Assembly: GCA_026182355.1 (NCBI GenBank)
Contig: JAPFBL010000068.1
Coordinates: 4,481,001 to 4,545,000 of the forward strand
Origin: Hermatobates lingyangjiaoensis
Lineage: Eukaryota > Arthropoda > Insecta > Hemiptera > Hermatobatidae
Reading direction: 5' to 3'
DNA: 64,000 nucleotides
Below the pieces are notes generated by a model that was given only the letters and a program-made list of their open reading frames with translations, ran no database searches and had not been told where the DNA came from. The position numbers and the translations under genes were made by a program. This document shows positions 37,871 through 49,400 of the stretch, piece by piece. Numbering within the stretch: position 1 is the stretch's first letter; the number at the start of each line of letters is the position of its first letter.

Positions 37871-39679
37871 TTACGGTACTGATTCTTCTGGAACTGCGTA
37901 CTCTTGTTCTGCTGGAGTCCTTCGCTCTACAGAAACTGATGTAGTCTCAGGACGTGGAGATACATAACCAGCAACTGACAACAAAATTTGCCCGCTGGTG
38001 CCTCTTCTTGTACCCTGATTACCTATTGAATCCTGAGAGTGATTAACTGTTATGTTCACTTCCTCCGTAACGTCAGCCAATCTTAAACTGGTTATTTGTG
38101 AAAATCTTCTGGCAGTCCTTCTGATCCGCAAACCATCTGTGAAAAATGTATTTGCACCACTAACGCCTGATGCAGTCGAGTTCTGCTCGCTCGTGATCCT
38201 TTCGGTACTTTGATAACTCCTGTCTCTTTCTGTCACCTGATTGCGAGTACCTGATTGCAGGCTGCTTGATTGTCTCAACCCCTGCTGACTGGAGGTTGAG
38301 GTTGAGGTTTGTTGTCTGGTTGCCACAGTTGCAGTCTGAAGTCCCTCTCGTGCCGCTAAAGTCTGTTTTCTGGTACTTTGTCTATTAGTACTCTCACTGG
38401 TGGAAGGTCTTATATCTTCCATATTTGTAACTGACCTCATGCTTCTTACATTTCTTGGACTGTTTATAGATGATTGGACACTGCACCCCTGCTGACTGGA
38501 GGTTGAGGTTTGTTGTCTGGTTGCCACAGTTGCAGTCTGAAGCCCCTCTCGTGCCACTAAAGTGGTCTGCCTGCTACACTCTCTTCTACTGTCCTGACTA
38601 CTTGATGGTCTTGTATTCTCCACACCTGTTATTGAACTCTTAATTTTGAAATTTCTGGAACTGGTTCGAGAAGTAGTGGGTGATGTTTTCTCCTCGCTGA
38701 CTACTGTCCTTTCAGACATCCGGATGGTTAATTCTGTCTTACTCTGTGTACCGGTTAATAATGTTGAATTTCGTTGTCTGGTTGTCACAGTTGCAGTCTG
38801 AAGTCCCTCTCGTGTCACTAAAGTCCGTTTTCTGGTACTTTGTCTATTGGTACTCTCACTGGTGGAAGGTCTTATATCTTCCATATTTGTAACTGACCTC
38901 ATGCTTCTTACATTTCTCGGACCGTTTATAGATGATTGGACACTGCACCCCTGCTGACTGGAGGTTGAGGTTTGTTGTCTGGTTTGCACAGTTGCAGTCT
39001 GAAGTCCCTCTCGTGCCACTAAATTCCCTATTCTGGTACTTTGTCTATTAGAACTCTGACTGGTGGAAGGTCTTATATCTTCCATATTTGTAACTGACCT
39101 CATGCTTCTTACATTTCTCGGACCGTTTATAGATGATTGGACACTGCACCCCTGCTGACTGGAGGTTGAGGTTTGTTGTCTGGTTGCCACAGTTGCAGTC
39201 TGAAGTCCCTCTCGTGTCACTAAAGTCCGTTTTCTGGTACTTTGTCTATTAGTACTTGGACTGGTGGAAGGTCTTATATCTTCCATATTTGTAACTGACC
39301 TCATGCTTCTTACATTTCTCGGACTGTTTATACTTGATTGGACACTGCACCCCTGCTGACTGGAGGTTGAGGTTGAGGTTTGTTGTGTAGGAGCCACAAT
39401 TGCAATCTGAAGCCGATGACTGGTGGTTGACGCTGAGCTTTCCTGTGTAGTGGCTGCAGTTGACGTCTGAAGACCCTCTGGTCCTAGTGAAGATCGTCGT
39501 CTACTACTAGTGGTAGGTCTCGTATTCTGAGAGTTTTCATCCGTTCTTGTCCTCTCTAAAGTTCTGACACCGACTGGATTAAAAACAGGTCGAATTCTAT
39601 TCCGATGCATTGAACTAGTTGTCGAGTTTCTGGTTTGTGTCCTTTTTGGATGCTCTCCTGGAGATCTGTTTGAGGACAT
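37871..39679 (-). CDS. Ser/Thr/Gln/Arg-rich tandem-repeat protein, probably the N-terminal part of a RING protein
   Basis: A 602-residue open frame in an otherwise stop-rich region; I do not recognise the family. The start is ATG 39679 (A at -3). An upstream acceptor (tttcttttttag) puts an exon border at 39764, and an in-frame stop at 39728-39730 excludes translation from further up. The centre is a tandem array of about 67-residue units, each running REGLQTATV, RQQTSTSSQQGCSVQSSIN, then VRSMRSVTNMEDIRPSTS and NRQSTR. The array is interrupted by one divergent 87-residue unit. Weaker RP-S/T-S/T-S motifs (NTRPTTSS, NTRPSSSQ) outside the array look like older repeats. No membrane segment, signal peptide or globular domain is visible; it should be disordered. 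The frame ends at TAA 37871, but a GTAACT donor at 37874 leaves two bases that fit the RING exon at 32206; the joined protein would have 683 residues. Confidence 0.7.
   Translation of the reverse strand: MSSNRSPGEHPKRTQTRNSTTSSMHRNRIRPVFNPVGVRTLERTRTDENSQNTRPTTSSRRRSSLGPEGLQTSTAATTQESSASTTSHRLQIAIVAPTQQTSTSTSSQQGCSVQSSINSPRNVRSMRSVTNMEDIRPSTSPSTNRQSTRKRTLVTREGLQTATVATRQQTSTSSQQGCSVQSSINGPRNVRSMRSVTNMEDIRPSTSQSSNRQSTRIGNLVAREGLQTATVQTRQQTSTSSQQGCSVQSSINGPRNVRSMRSVTNMEDIRPSTSESTNRQSTRKRTLVTREGLQTATVTTRQRNSTLLTGTQSKTELTIRMSERTVVSEEKTSPTTSRTSSRNFKIKSSITGVENTRPSSSQDSRRECSRQTTLVAREGLQTATVATRQQTSTSSQQGCSVQSSINSPRNVRSMRSVTNMEDIRPSTSESTNRQSTRKQTLAAREGLQTATVATRQQTSTSTSSQQGLRQSSSLQSGTRNQVTERDRSYQSTERITSEQNSTASGVSGANTFFTDGLRIRRTARRFSQITSLRLADVTEEVNITVNHSQDSIGNQGTRRGTSGQILLSVAGYVSPRPETTSVSVERRTPAEQEYAVPEESVP
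38331..39402 (-). repeat. Coding tandem repeat, period 201-207 bp
   Basis: The anchor word gcagtctgaag (gcaatctgaag in the last) recurs at 38331, 38532, 38793, 38994, 39195 and 39402. Spacings are 201, 261, 201, 201 and 207 bp. All spacings are multiples of three, so the frame is kept. Units at 38.8-39.3 kb are almost identical at DNA level, including third positions, which points to recent duplication or conversion. The 261 bp unit is divergent. Confidence 0.95.
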
Positions 39680-39764
39680 GATTTCTGCCACCAAAATTTC
39701 TAAGATATGGATATTGACGTTCTTGTTCTAATATATTGATTGGATTTTCACATTCAAAAGATTC
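39680..39764 (-). other. Probable 5' UTR part of the repeat-protein exon
   Basis: The 85 bases between a strong acceptor and ATG 39679. One other frame is open here (ESFECENPINILEQERQYPY on the minus strand) and overlaps the start of the repeat frame before stopping near 39614. It may be chance, an upstream open frame, or the true frame of a gene whose assembly has an indel. Confidence 0.4.
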
Positions 39765-40860
39765 CTAAAAAAGAAATAGTTCACTATTTAGTTTTTTTAT
39801 TATGAGGTATCTGCATATATGATCTCATAACAGAATTAGAGAAAAAGGTGATTTAATCAACTACGCACAAGAAACATACATTTTGAAATGAAACTAAGGT
39901 TTTTCCACTAATGAAAATTACTGAAGAGGTGTATATAGGAAGAATTAACAAAAAAAGTATTTTAGAGTTACCAGTTCAACGTTTTATGATTTTAAATTAA
40001 AAATTGTGAATTTCAAATTTGTGAATTTCAATCTTTTATCTCAAGAATAAAAACTTTCATTAAAAAAAATTTTTTTTTCTAGATTAGTCCAGATAGTAGT
40101 ATCTAGACAAGTCTTTTTGATATTTAACATCAGCATGTCAGCAAGGGAGTGTTAGAAACACCAATTAAGATCCCTACGAAGTAGTTTCAGTTCTAGTGCC
40201 CCTAAAGATTAATCTTGAATGCAAACATTAAAAATTGCCTCTTCCAAGTAATCACCTTACTGTCTAACTCACTTTTCCATCCTCCCCTGCCACTTTCTTT
40301 GTTCTCGGAGCAATCTTTCGGGATCCCCCACAGCTTCGTCCTCATGAACCTTTTGATTTGTTGACTTGTTCTAAACCGGTCCCCTTAATAACCACCTCGA
40401 GAGGAAGTGGGAAAATCACAGGATTTTTCTGATTTATTTTAGGTAAGATCTTTATTATCTCAGGGGACATACATGTAAAAACATATAAAAAATATTTGGG
40501 TAGGTAGAGAGACCTGATATAAGAATATACAAAGGTTATTATTTGAAGGTGAAAACTAGTCTGGTTTGGATTCGGAAAAAATATTTTCGTGACCCAGGTC
40601 AATAACTTTGCTTACTCACTCCCTATTAATTAGTCATGTTAATAACTAACTTCTTATTAATTGTTAGCTATTGAACTGTTAAAAAACAATATTAGTTGTC
40701 ATTTGAGGTAAAATATTATGTAATGCTATTTCATTTATGAATTCATAGACAACCTATCTGTATAAAGATTTTTCACCAAAAGTTTTATAAATTCCTAGAT
40801 GTTTCTAAGCCCTAGATTATACTAGAAAGGTAATAAAATCAATTATTAAAGGTAGACAAA
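39765..40860. other. Upstream region of the repeat-protein gene, no exon recognised
   Basis: AT-rich. A 5' exon of the repeat-protein gene should lie here or further right, but I cannot identify it. Confidence 0.4.
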
Positions 40861-40864
40861 TTTA

Positions 40865-43800
40865 AAAAGTCTGCAGTGGCCTACACTCAACTTTACTATC
40901 ATTAAACATAATATCAAACATCTTGGGTATATAATATATAATGTCTCTTTTAAGTGTAATATAAATGTCTAAATGGGAGATGTTTATTAGTCTTTCATTA
41001 CTGGAGGTATACAGATAGTGATTGATCCACATATCCAATATATGCTCATTTTTGTATATCACACCACTGATGAATATAATATCATTAGTGTAAGTACAGC
41101 AGTAATATTATTTTTTAAAAGAGAAAGTGTGGATTTCGTGTTACGAAGTAATCTCTTACAGGATAACATGGCTTTTGTTCCAATAGCCAGTGGATCTCTT
41201 ACATAGTTTATCTGACCTCCTTCTAGATTGAAACTTTAAGACAAAGTTTCCCATTTAAAAGTTGAAAATATATCTATTTTGTCTAAAAAATGTCAGAAAC
41301 ATGTAAGAACAAAATGTCGTTTTAAGATCACTTTTAATTTAAGATGTAGGATAATTTAATTTATTATTTTTTGAAGAATGATTTCAATTTTAAATTATAT
41401 TTTTCATTTTTGGTCTGTATAAAATTATTACATTATTATAATATTATCATAATTATTATACTATGAATTTTATGGCATGCTAGTGTTTTTTAAAAAATTA
41501 CTTTTCTTACTCTTTGTCATAAAACATAAAATTTCAATTTACTCTCTGTATAAGGTTCTGTAAATGTATATTGAGAAAAAATATATTAGTAATTAGCCAG
41601 TTTTGCACACCCAAGTCAAATTCAAAGCCGGTTTTTCAGCATAATTTAAAACTTTTATAGCTGGAAGCTTCAAATTTTTAAAGTTTGCAGCTATAAAAGT
41701 TTTAAATTATACTGAAAAGCCGGCTTTGAATTTGATTTGGGTATGCAAAACTGGCTAATTATTAATACATTTTTTCTCAATATGCATTACAGAACCTTAT
41801 AACAGAGTACGGTATGCAGGAAAAAGACTTGCTGAGAGTAAATTGGATATCTGTGATAAAGAGTAAGAAAAGTGATTTTTTAAAAAACACTTTTTAATAA
41901 TATGCCATAACATTACCAGTATAATAATTTTACAAAGATCAAAAATGAAAAACATAATTCAAAATTGAAATCATTCTTCGAAAAATAATAAATTAAATTA
42001 TACTTCATCTTTAATTTAAAATTATCTTAAAAAGACATTTTGCTTACATGTTTCTCACATTTTCCAGACATAATAGGAATATTTCCTATATAATGAATTA
42101 TAGTTATAATACTTTCCATGATATACAATTAATTTCTAATAAATTATTAAATATTACGATAACAATGAAGATTTTGCTACCTGGAATTAGATTCTCACGT
42201 CTTCTTCTTTACAGAATAGAGTAGTTGGAAGTTGTAAAAGACTTTTTTGGCAATGTGAACATGTGGAGGGATGTATTAAGTCTGCGGAGAATATGTACAT
42301 TGAACTGAACTGAACAGAGATAAATGAATCTGCAGACTTTGTACTTGGTTTCAATCAACAACTTTCAACCTTGTTTCATTTCAACCTTGTTTTAACTTAA
42401 TTTGATGCATCTTTCACATTTCGATAGAAATTTTCAATTTCTTTTATGTTTTTAAGTACTTAAACACATTTGAACTTTGATATTGATAAAATTAAAATTA
42501 ACGTAAATATATATTTTACTATATTGTCACTTTTTTTTGGCATTTTATCCATAGTATTCTTAAAGCATTTATGATTATAACTTAATAAAGAACGATTTTA
42601 ATTATTAGTCCTGCTATTAGTCAAAGAAAATGTGCCTTTAAAAATTCGAAAAAATAGAAGTAATCCATAATGAAATATTAACTGGGCAGTCATGGCAAGG
42701 ATAGAAAAAGATTGTTTCCTAACTTATTGCCATTTTAATTTAGGTATTTACCATTCAGACCGTAAAATTTTAACTACTTTAGTTATATCAAACTTCTTGA
42801 CAACTTCAAGAATTAGGCTAAAATTAGTATACGTTTTGTAATATAGAACAAAAAAGTTTATTCGTCATATTTCAATATAATATGATTCATAAAGACAAGA
42901 AAATGTATAACTGATATTGTTTTCTTCAATGGTGCAACATATAGATTTACTAGAGCATTTTATCTTACCAATGCATTATACCATGGAAAACGTCAGAAAT
43001 TATATGTTTGATTGGTGTTGACTGTTTACATGTAAGAATTTTATTCTTCTTACGTCCCACATTGAGTCATTTATTTCAGTTTTTTCATTAATCCTCTAAA
43101 CATTCATTATATTTAAGTAGATTATCTTAAACAATTTCTAAGCAATGTATACAATGTAAACACGGTGACCCATTAGTCCAGGACGTATTGCTCTTTGCTG
43201 TAATTGAAATTTCACGATTTTTTTGCGATAAATTACTGATTTTCTGTTCAATTTTTTGGTAAAATTTCATTGTTCTTTAATGAACCGTTTAGCGTAAAAA
43301 AACATTTCCTGGAAACTTAAATTTTACCATATCGTCGTTTTGGCTAATGCAATTTTAAAACAAAATACCTCAACTCATCCGCCACATAATCTTCTATTTT
43401 TAGGTATAATTTATTTTGATCCGTCAAACGACATGGGTTGTACCATATCGTCCTTATAAGATTCCAGATTGAATCATGAGTCAAAATGTTCACATTTTAT
43501 TGAAAAAAAATTCGAGTTGTTTTAAAAATGTGATGATTTTTCCAGTTATTGCTTTTGTAGCTTCTAAGATAATGCCAAAAGTTCAAGACTCAAGAGTGAG
43601 TAGTTTAGGAGAAACAAATGTTGTCCAAAAACACATTTTCGAAAAAAAGTAACTTTCCAACCATAATTGCTCTCCAACAATACGAGGGGCCCCATTTATA
43701 CCAAATGGGTATAAATCTATACATCTATAGATTTATAGATGTATAGATAAATCTATACTATAAATGCTCCCAAACATCTATACCAGGGGCCAATTTTTTT

Positions 43801-44040
43801 GTAAAAAATTAATTTGATCCATCAAAGATTGTGTACAGTTACGTCCCCATAAAATTATGGATACACATCTACACACCCATAGACATAATCGAAAAAACGC
43901 CATAAGAGGATTTTGGGGACCTCAAAACAAGGAAACCCGTCAAAATCTCGAGATCGAATTTTTCAAGATCACTACACTTTATTTTTAGTAAAGTAAAAAA
44001 TTATGGTCGTTGGCACTCAACTTCACTTTATCGGTACATA
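40865..44040. repeat. Large modular inverted-repeat element, copy 1
   Basis: It starts at about 40868 with gcagtggcctacactcaact, the same terminus as copy 2 at 47543. The left module (40868-41655) matches 47543-48172. At its inner end it runs into a palindrome: arms about 41264-41655 and 41690-42085 are inverted copies around a centre near 41673. After a spacer (42086-43144, AT-rich, nothing recognised) comes a second module, 43145-44040, matching 48410-48996 and its flank. That module ends ctcgagatcgaattttt and agtaaagt, words also found at the left end of copy 2. No protein is encoded; open frames here are accidental. Confidence 0.75.
41264..42085. repeat. Long palindrome inside copy 1 (arms about 390 bp)
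   Basis: The two arms are inverted copies separated by a loop of about 35 bp. The inner portions (ttagccagttttgcac..., aaagccggttt, acttttatagctg and their complements) are nearly perfect; the outer parts, to gaaacatgtaag and its complement, diverge slightly. The DNA could extrude as a cruciform, and a transcript would form a long hairpin. Confidence 0.85.
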
Positions 44041-46493
44041 CACATTGCCAAAAATAACGAAAAATCAACTAGCAGATCGATTAATTTTGCCAATCCAATG
44101 AAAATGTAATTGGATATTTGTTTAGAACACTTGAAAGGTGTTCAGTGAATGATCATGATTCAACAATGTAATAAAACTGGTAACATTGTCATTAATTTAA
44201 ATAGTTATATATTCAATGAAAATGTTAATAATAAAATAGGATTAATGAAATCACAAGCTAATGAGTTAAATTTGTAATAACATTGAAATGCATGATGAAT
44301 CAAATAACAGAATGTAGGAAGAAATCAGGCATGTAATGTGACGGATTTTCAGTGGATGGAGTAGAGTTAATTGCTTTACAAATTTCTTTTAGTCTATATT
44401 TAGCGGTGATTATAATAAGATCAGTTCCTGCAAATATTTATAAATAATTATTTCATTTTACTTTAAATTTTTTAACAGTACTTTTTTTAAAATAAATTAA
44501 GTTATTTATCAAATTACAAATTATCAATTTGTAATTGATTAATAACTATTTTATGATTTCAAAAAGAATTTTACTCCTAATAAATTGCACGTATTATATT
44601 ACCTTTTTCAATAATTCAGAATCAATGAAATTTTTACCTTGCTGTACTCATTTAACGAAGCTATTAAATGCAAAATTTCAAGTCTCTAGAAAATCAGAAA
44701 CATATTATCTAGGGACAGAAATCTTTCCTAACAATGAGTACTTACTTATCCTCGAGTGGTGTTTTCACAATAAATCCTGATATATTATTTTCCTTTACAT
44801 AGGAAATGGTTAAGTGTGGAAAAATGAAAGAAAAAGTTTTTACATAAATGTTTTTTTATGAAATAGCAATTCGAACACTCTATGTTTGTTATTTCTCGGA
44901 CCACCTTGAATGGGGACAACAGAGTTGTCCTCTCTGTTCTCTGAACAAACCAATCCTTTCTCAAAAAATTTCCTGATAAGCGGAAGCAACCTGAGGAAGA
45001 ACTATGTATTTGAACGAAATGTTTTCAGAAAACTTGATTTATTGGTAGTAATGCATGCATTTTTTTTTTAAAAAAAAAATATTGGAACCTTGGTCTGTCC
45101 CCAGATATTAGTAAGTATGAGAGGGAAATTCGTGTATGCCGCCCCTCAGAGAGGACGTAAAGCCATAGATGTCGAGCTATTGCGATGCCAGAAATAGGTA
45201 AAATTTATTACCCTCCACTAGCCTGATAATGGATCACCCATAAATAAAATCGAGGCAAATAAACAATGATGATAATCCTGATTAACACTTTGTGGTGTGG
45301 GGTTGTAATTGTGGATTTGAAAATGGAAACCTTTTCTGCAGAGATATTTTCTTTTACTTTTCCCAATGCCCACTATTCACAAATTGAACATATCCTAATA
45401 AACTCATTTTAATTAAGATATCGTGCTTACTAATTTACATTCACTGTTTTTTTCTTAAAGCTATTTATTAATGTGAAAATTCTTAACACCAAATACATAT
45501 TAATTAACAGCATATTCTTAAAGTAATTCAATTCACCTCCTTAACGTAAATTATACGTCATCATACAGTTTAAATTCTTCAAAGTAAACAAATCAGTTAA
45601 CACATAGGTTAGTTAACTGTTTTTCAAAGTTGTTTTGAGATTTCCAGATTTTTTCAGGTAAAAAAAAAGAAATTGTAATTTCAACTTTTATTTCTCACTT
45701 ATTTATATTAATATTAGCAGGTACACAATAATTTAGGACAAAAGAATACCTGATTACAGAATATATTTTGGAAAATATTTAACTAAAAGTTCTAACCAGA
45801 CATAGAGTAAAAGAAAAATGGGAAATATTTATCTTTGAATATGCCACTAAATGGGACTAGTTAATGACAATATTGGTATATGTATATAACATAACAGTAT
45901 TATAGATAATATTTACATGATATACAAAAAAATAGTTTATCTATAATAAAATAAATATTTACAATCGATATTTTAAGTTTTAATATTATGGTATAAATGC
46001 ATAGGAAGGAAGGGTGTACTATATCATGAAAATATTTCTGGTAAATCCAGCTTATTTGCATCTGAACTGTCTCAAGTAAATGTACGGTTGATAAATTTGT
46101 TTCTAGAGATAGGATATTTTCAACTATTGAAGAAGTTTTCATAGTAAATCTAATGGTAAACCAACATTTTTACAACAACAAAATTATGTTCGCCTAGGTA
46201 ATAACGCACTGCTCAATCATAAAAACTTACAGGATTTAAGATTTAGTTAACACGTGACGAATTTGAAAATTATAAAAATAACACGCAATGTCATTAGGAA
46301 TTATTAAATATTCTACGAAAAACGAAAATTTGCTATGTCATAGATGTCTTTGAATATATTAGTTTGAGAGAATTCAAATCGTCAATAAAGGCAGCAGGTG
46401 TTCTATTATGAATTATTAAAGAGTAAAAGAGACAGATATCTTGCGAAAAGATTAAAATCAAAGGTGACTCCGGGGGTATACAGGTTAACTAAG
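44041..46493. other. Intergenic spacer and Rab21 3' flank
   Basis: AT-rich, no gene recognised. The right end, next to the Rab21 stop at 46494, should contain its 3' UTR. Confidence 0.5.
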
Positions 46494-49400
46494 TCAGGAA
46501 TAGGAGGCACAGCAAGAACGAGTTGATTTTTGAGATGGGTCATCATCCACTATTACGACGTTTCGCCTAAAACTATTGTTACGACTAAGCGAATTAGCCT
46601 TGAGCAATTCGTGCTCCTCAGCTTGGGCCATCATTCGTTGGGTCAAGTCCAGAAACATTTCTTCAATACCCTTATTTAACTTGGCCGAAGTCTCAAAGTG
46701 AGTAGCTCCCACCATCTCTGCATATCTGAAACAAAAAGTAACCAAGTTGGTCAAAAATCGTAGTCTGGAAAATCAGTTAACACATCGGTTAGTTAACTGT
46801 TTTTCAAAGTTGTTTGAGATTTCCACATTTTTACTTTACTATAAGTAAAGTATAGTGATCGTGAAAAAATTCGATCTCGAGATTTTGACGGAATTACATG
46901 TTTTGAGGTCCCAGAAGTCGTTTTATGAAGTTTTTGCGATGATGTCTGTGTGTGGGTGGGTGGGTGAGTGTGTTAGCATTGCTTGTTACCACGCTACGGT
47001 CCAGAATCTTTGATGGATCAAGTTGATATTTTACACAAAAATGGGCCCCATAGGAAAGAAGATCCCTATTGTTTGGGAAGAATTATGCATGATGGGAAAG
47101 TCACTTTTTTTGTCAAAAACCGTTTTTTAGAAAACATAAATTTCTCCTAAACTGAAACCCTAGAGTTTTGAAATTTTGACATTATCTTTAAGGTTACAAA
47201 TGGAACAAACTAAAAATGTATTCAGAATTTTAAAATAACGGGAAATATTTTATTTTCAATAAAATGTAAAAATTTTGACTTATAATTCAATCCCAAACCT
47301 TGTGAGAGCCATACAAGCCATACTGTTTGACGGATCAAAATGAAACTATGCCTAAAAATAGAACATTATGTGGAGAATGAGTTGGGATATTTTTTTTCAA
47401 AATTACGTTCGCTAAAGGGGCGTTACAGATCGATTTCTGTTTTCAGAAAATGTTTTTTTGACGTTAAACGGCTCATGAAAAAATAATGAAAATTTGATCA
47501 AAAATGGAACGAAAAATTAGCAATTCATAAAAAAAAATCTGGAGTGGCCTACACTCAACTTTACTATAAGTAACTTAATATCCAATTACTTGAATATATA
47601 ACACATAACGTCTCATTTAAGCATAACGTAAACATCTAAATGGGATATGAATATTAGTCTTTCATTCCTGAGTTAGTAAAGATAGTGATTGAAGGACATA
47701 TCAATAAATAAGCTTTTATTTTTGTACATCACACTGCTGATGCAAATAATTTCATTAGTATAACTACAGCAGTAATATTTTTGAAAAACCAAAGTGAACA
47801 TTTCTTGATACAAAATATTCTCCTACAAGAGAACACTGATTTTGTTCAAATAGCCAGTGGATTTCTTACATCGTTTACATGACATCCTTCTAGATTGAAT
47901 ATTAAAGAAAAAATTTCAAATTTAAAACAGGAAAATATCCTTTTTTCTCTGAAAAACATCATAAACAGCGAAGAAAAAATATTGTTTCAAGATGATTTAT
48001 AATTAAAGATGTACGATAATTACATTTATTAATCTCTAAACGAAAGATTTCAATTTTGAATTATCTTTTACAATTTTGGTTTTTTACAAAATTATTATAC
48101 CGGGAATTTTATAGCTTCTTAGTATTTAATAAGATCATTTTCCTTCCCCTTTGTCAAATAACATATATACGAATTTTTTCTGAGTGAGTGTTATCATTTT
48201 CCTGCACAATATTATTACTCTTACATCTCATACAAGTCAATAGACAATTTAAATTGTTCCTTTATAAATATCAATTTTATCTCAGTTGATTAGCTCAAAA
48301 AAATTCTAAGTCAATGTAAACAATGTAAAAACATATAAAAATTCGACAAGTATAGCAGGTGATCTCTTAGTCTAGGGTAAACAAACAGTTTTTATAGCGT
48401 TTTTGCTCTTTCCCATAATTGAAACTTCACGATTTTTTTTTATGAGTTGCTAATTTTTTGTTCCATTTTTGGTCAAATTTTCATTATTTTTTAATGAGCC
48501 ATTTAGCGTCAAAAAAACATTTTCTGAAAACAGAAATCGTACTGTAACGCCCCTTTAGCTAATGTAATTTAAAAAAAAAATATCTCAACTCATTCCCCAC
48601 ATAATGTTCTATTTTTAGGCATAGTTTCATTTTGATCCGTCAAACAGTATGGCTTGTATCGCTCTCACAAGGTTCGAGATTGAATTAAAAGTCAAAATTT
48701 TTACATTTTAGTGAAAAAAAAATATTTTCTACTGTTTTAAAATTCTGAATATATTTTTCGTTTGTTCCATTTGTAACTTCAAAGATAATATCAAAATTTC
48801 AAAACTCTAAGGTTATCAGTTTAAGAGAAATAAATGTTTAAAAAAAAACGGTTTTTGGCAAAAAAAGTGATTTTCCCATCATGTATAATTCTTCCCAAAC
48901 AATAGGGATCTTCTTCCCTATGGGGCCCATTTTCGTGTAAGATATCAACTTGATCCATCAAAGATTCTGGACCGTAGCGTGGTAACAAGCAATGCTAATA
49001 TATTTGTATATATGTTATTTGACAAAGGGGAAGGAAAATGATCTTATTAAATACTCAGAAGCCATACAATTCCCAGTATAATAATTCTGCAAAAAACCAA
49101 AAATGTAAAAGATAATTCAAAATTGAAATCTTTCGTTTAGAGATTAATAAATGTAATTATCGTACATCTTTAATCATAAATCATCTTAAAACAATATTTT
49201 CTTTGCTGTTTATGGTGTTTTTCAGAGAAAAAAAAGGGTTTTTTCCAGTTTTAACTTTGAAAATTTTACTTTAATATTCAATGTAGAAGGATGTTAAGTA
49301 AAAATGTAAGAAATCCACTGGCTGTTTGAACAAAAGCCATGTTCTCTTGTAGGAGAATATTTCGTTTCAAGAAATGTTCACTTTGGTTTTTCAAAAATGT

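Larger units (their letters stand above)
32207..37874 (-). other. Putative 5.7 kb intron of the repeat-RING gene, loaded with retrotransposon debris
   Basis: If the two exons are joined, this is the intron between donor GTAACT at 37874 and acceptor CAG at 32207. It contains plus-strand reverse transcriptase and RNase H remnants (33.5-34.1 and 36.6-37.0 kb). The stretch 34101-36580 has no gene; its GC-richer part at 36060-36580 looks like decayed retrotransposon sequence. Confidence 0.45.

Noticed and set aside
48181..48400. A candidate transposase or other gene between the arms of the large inverted repeat
   Set aside because: The spacer is about 240 bp and full of stops in all frames.
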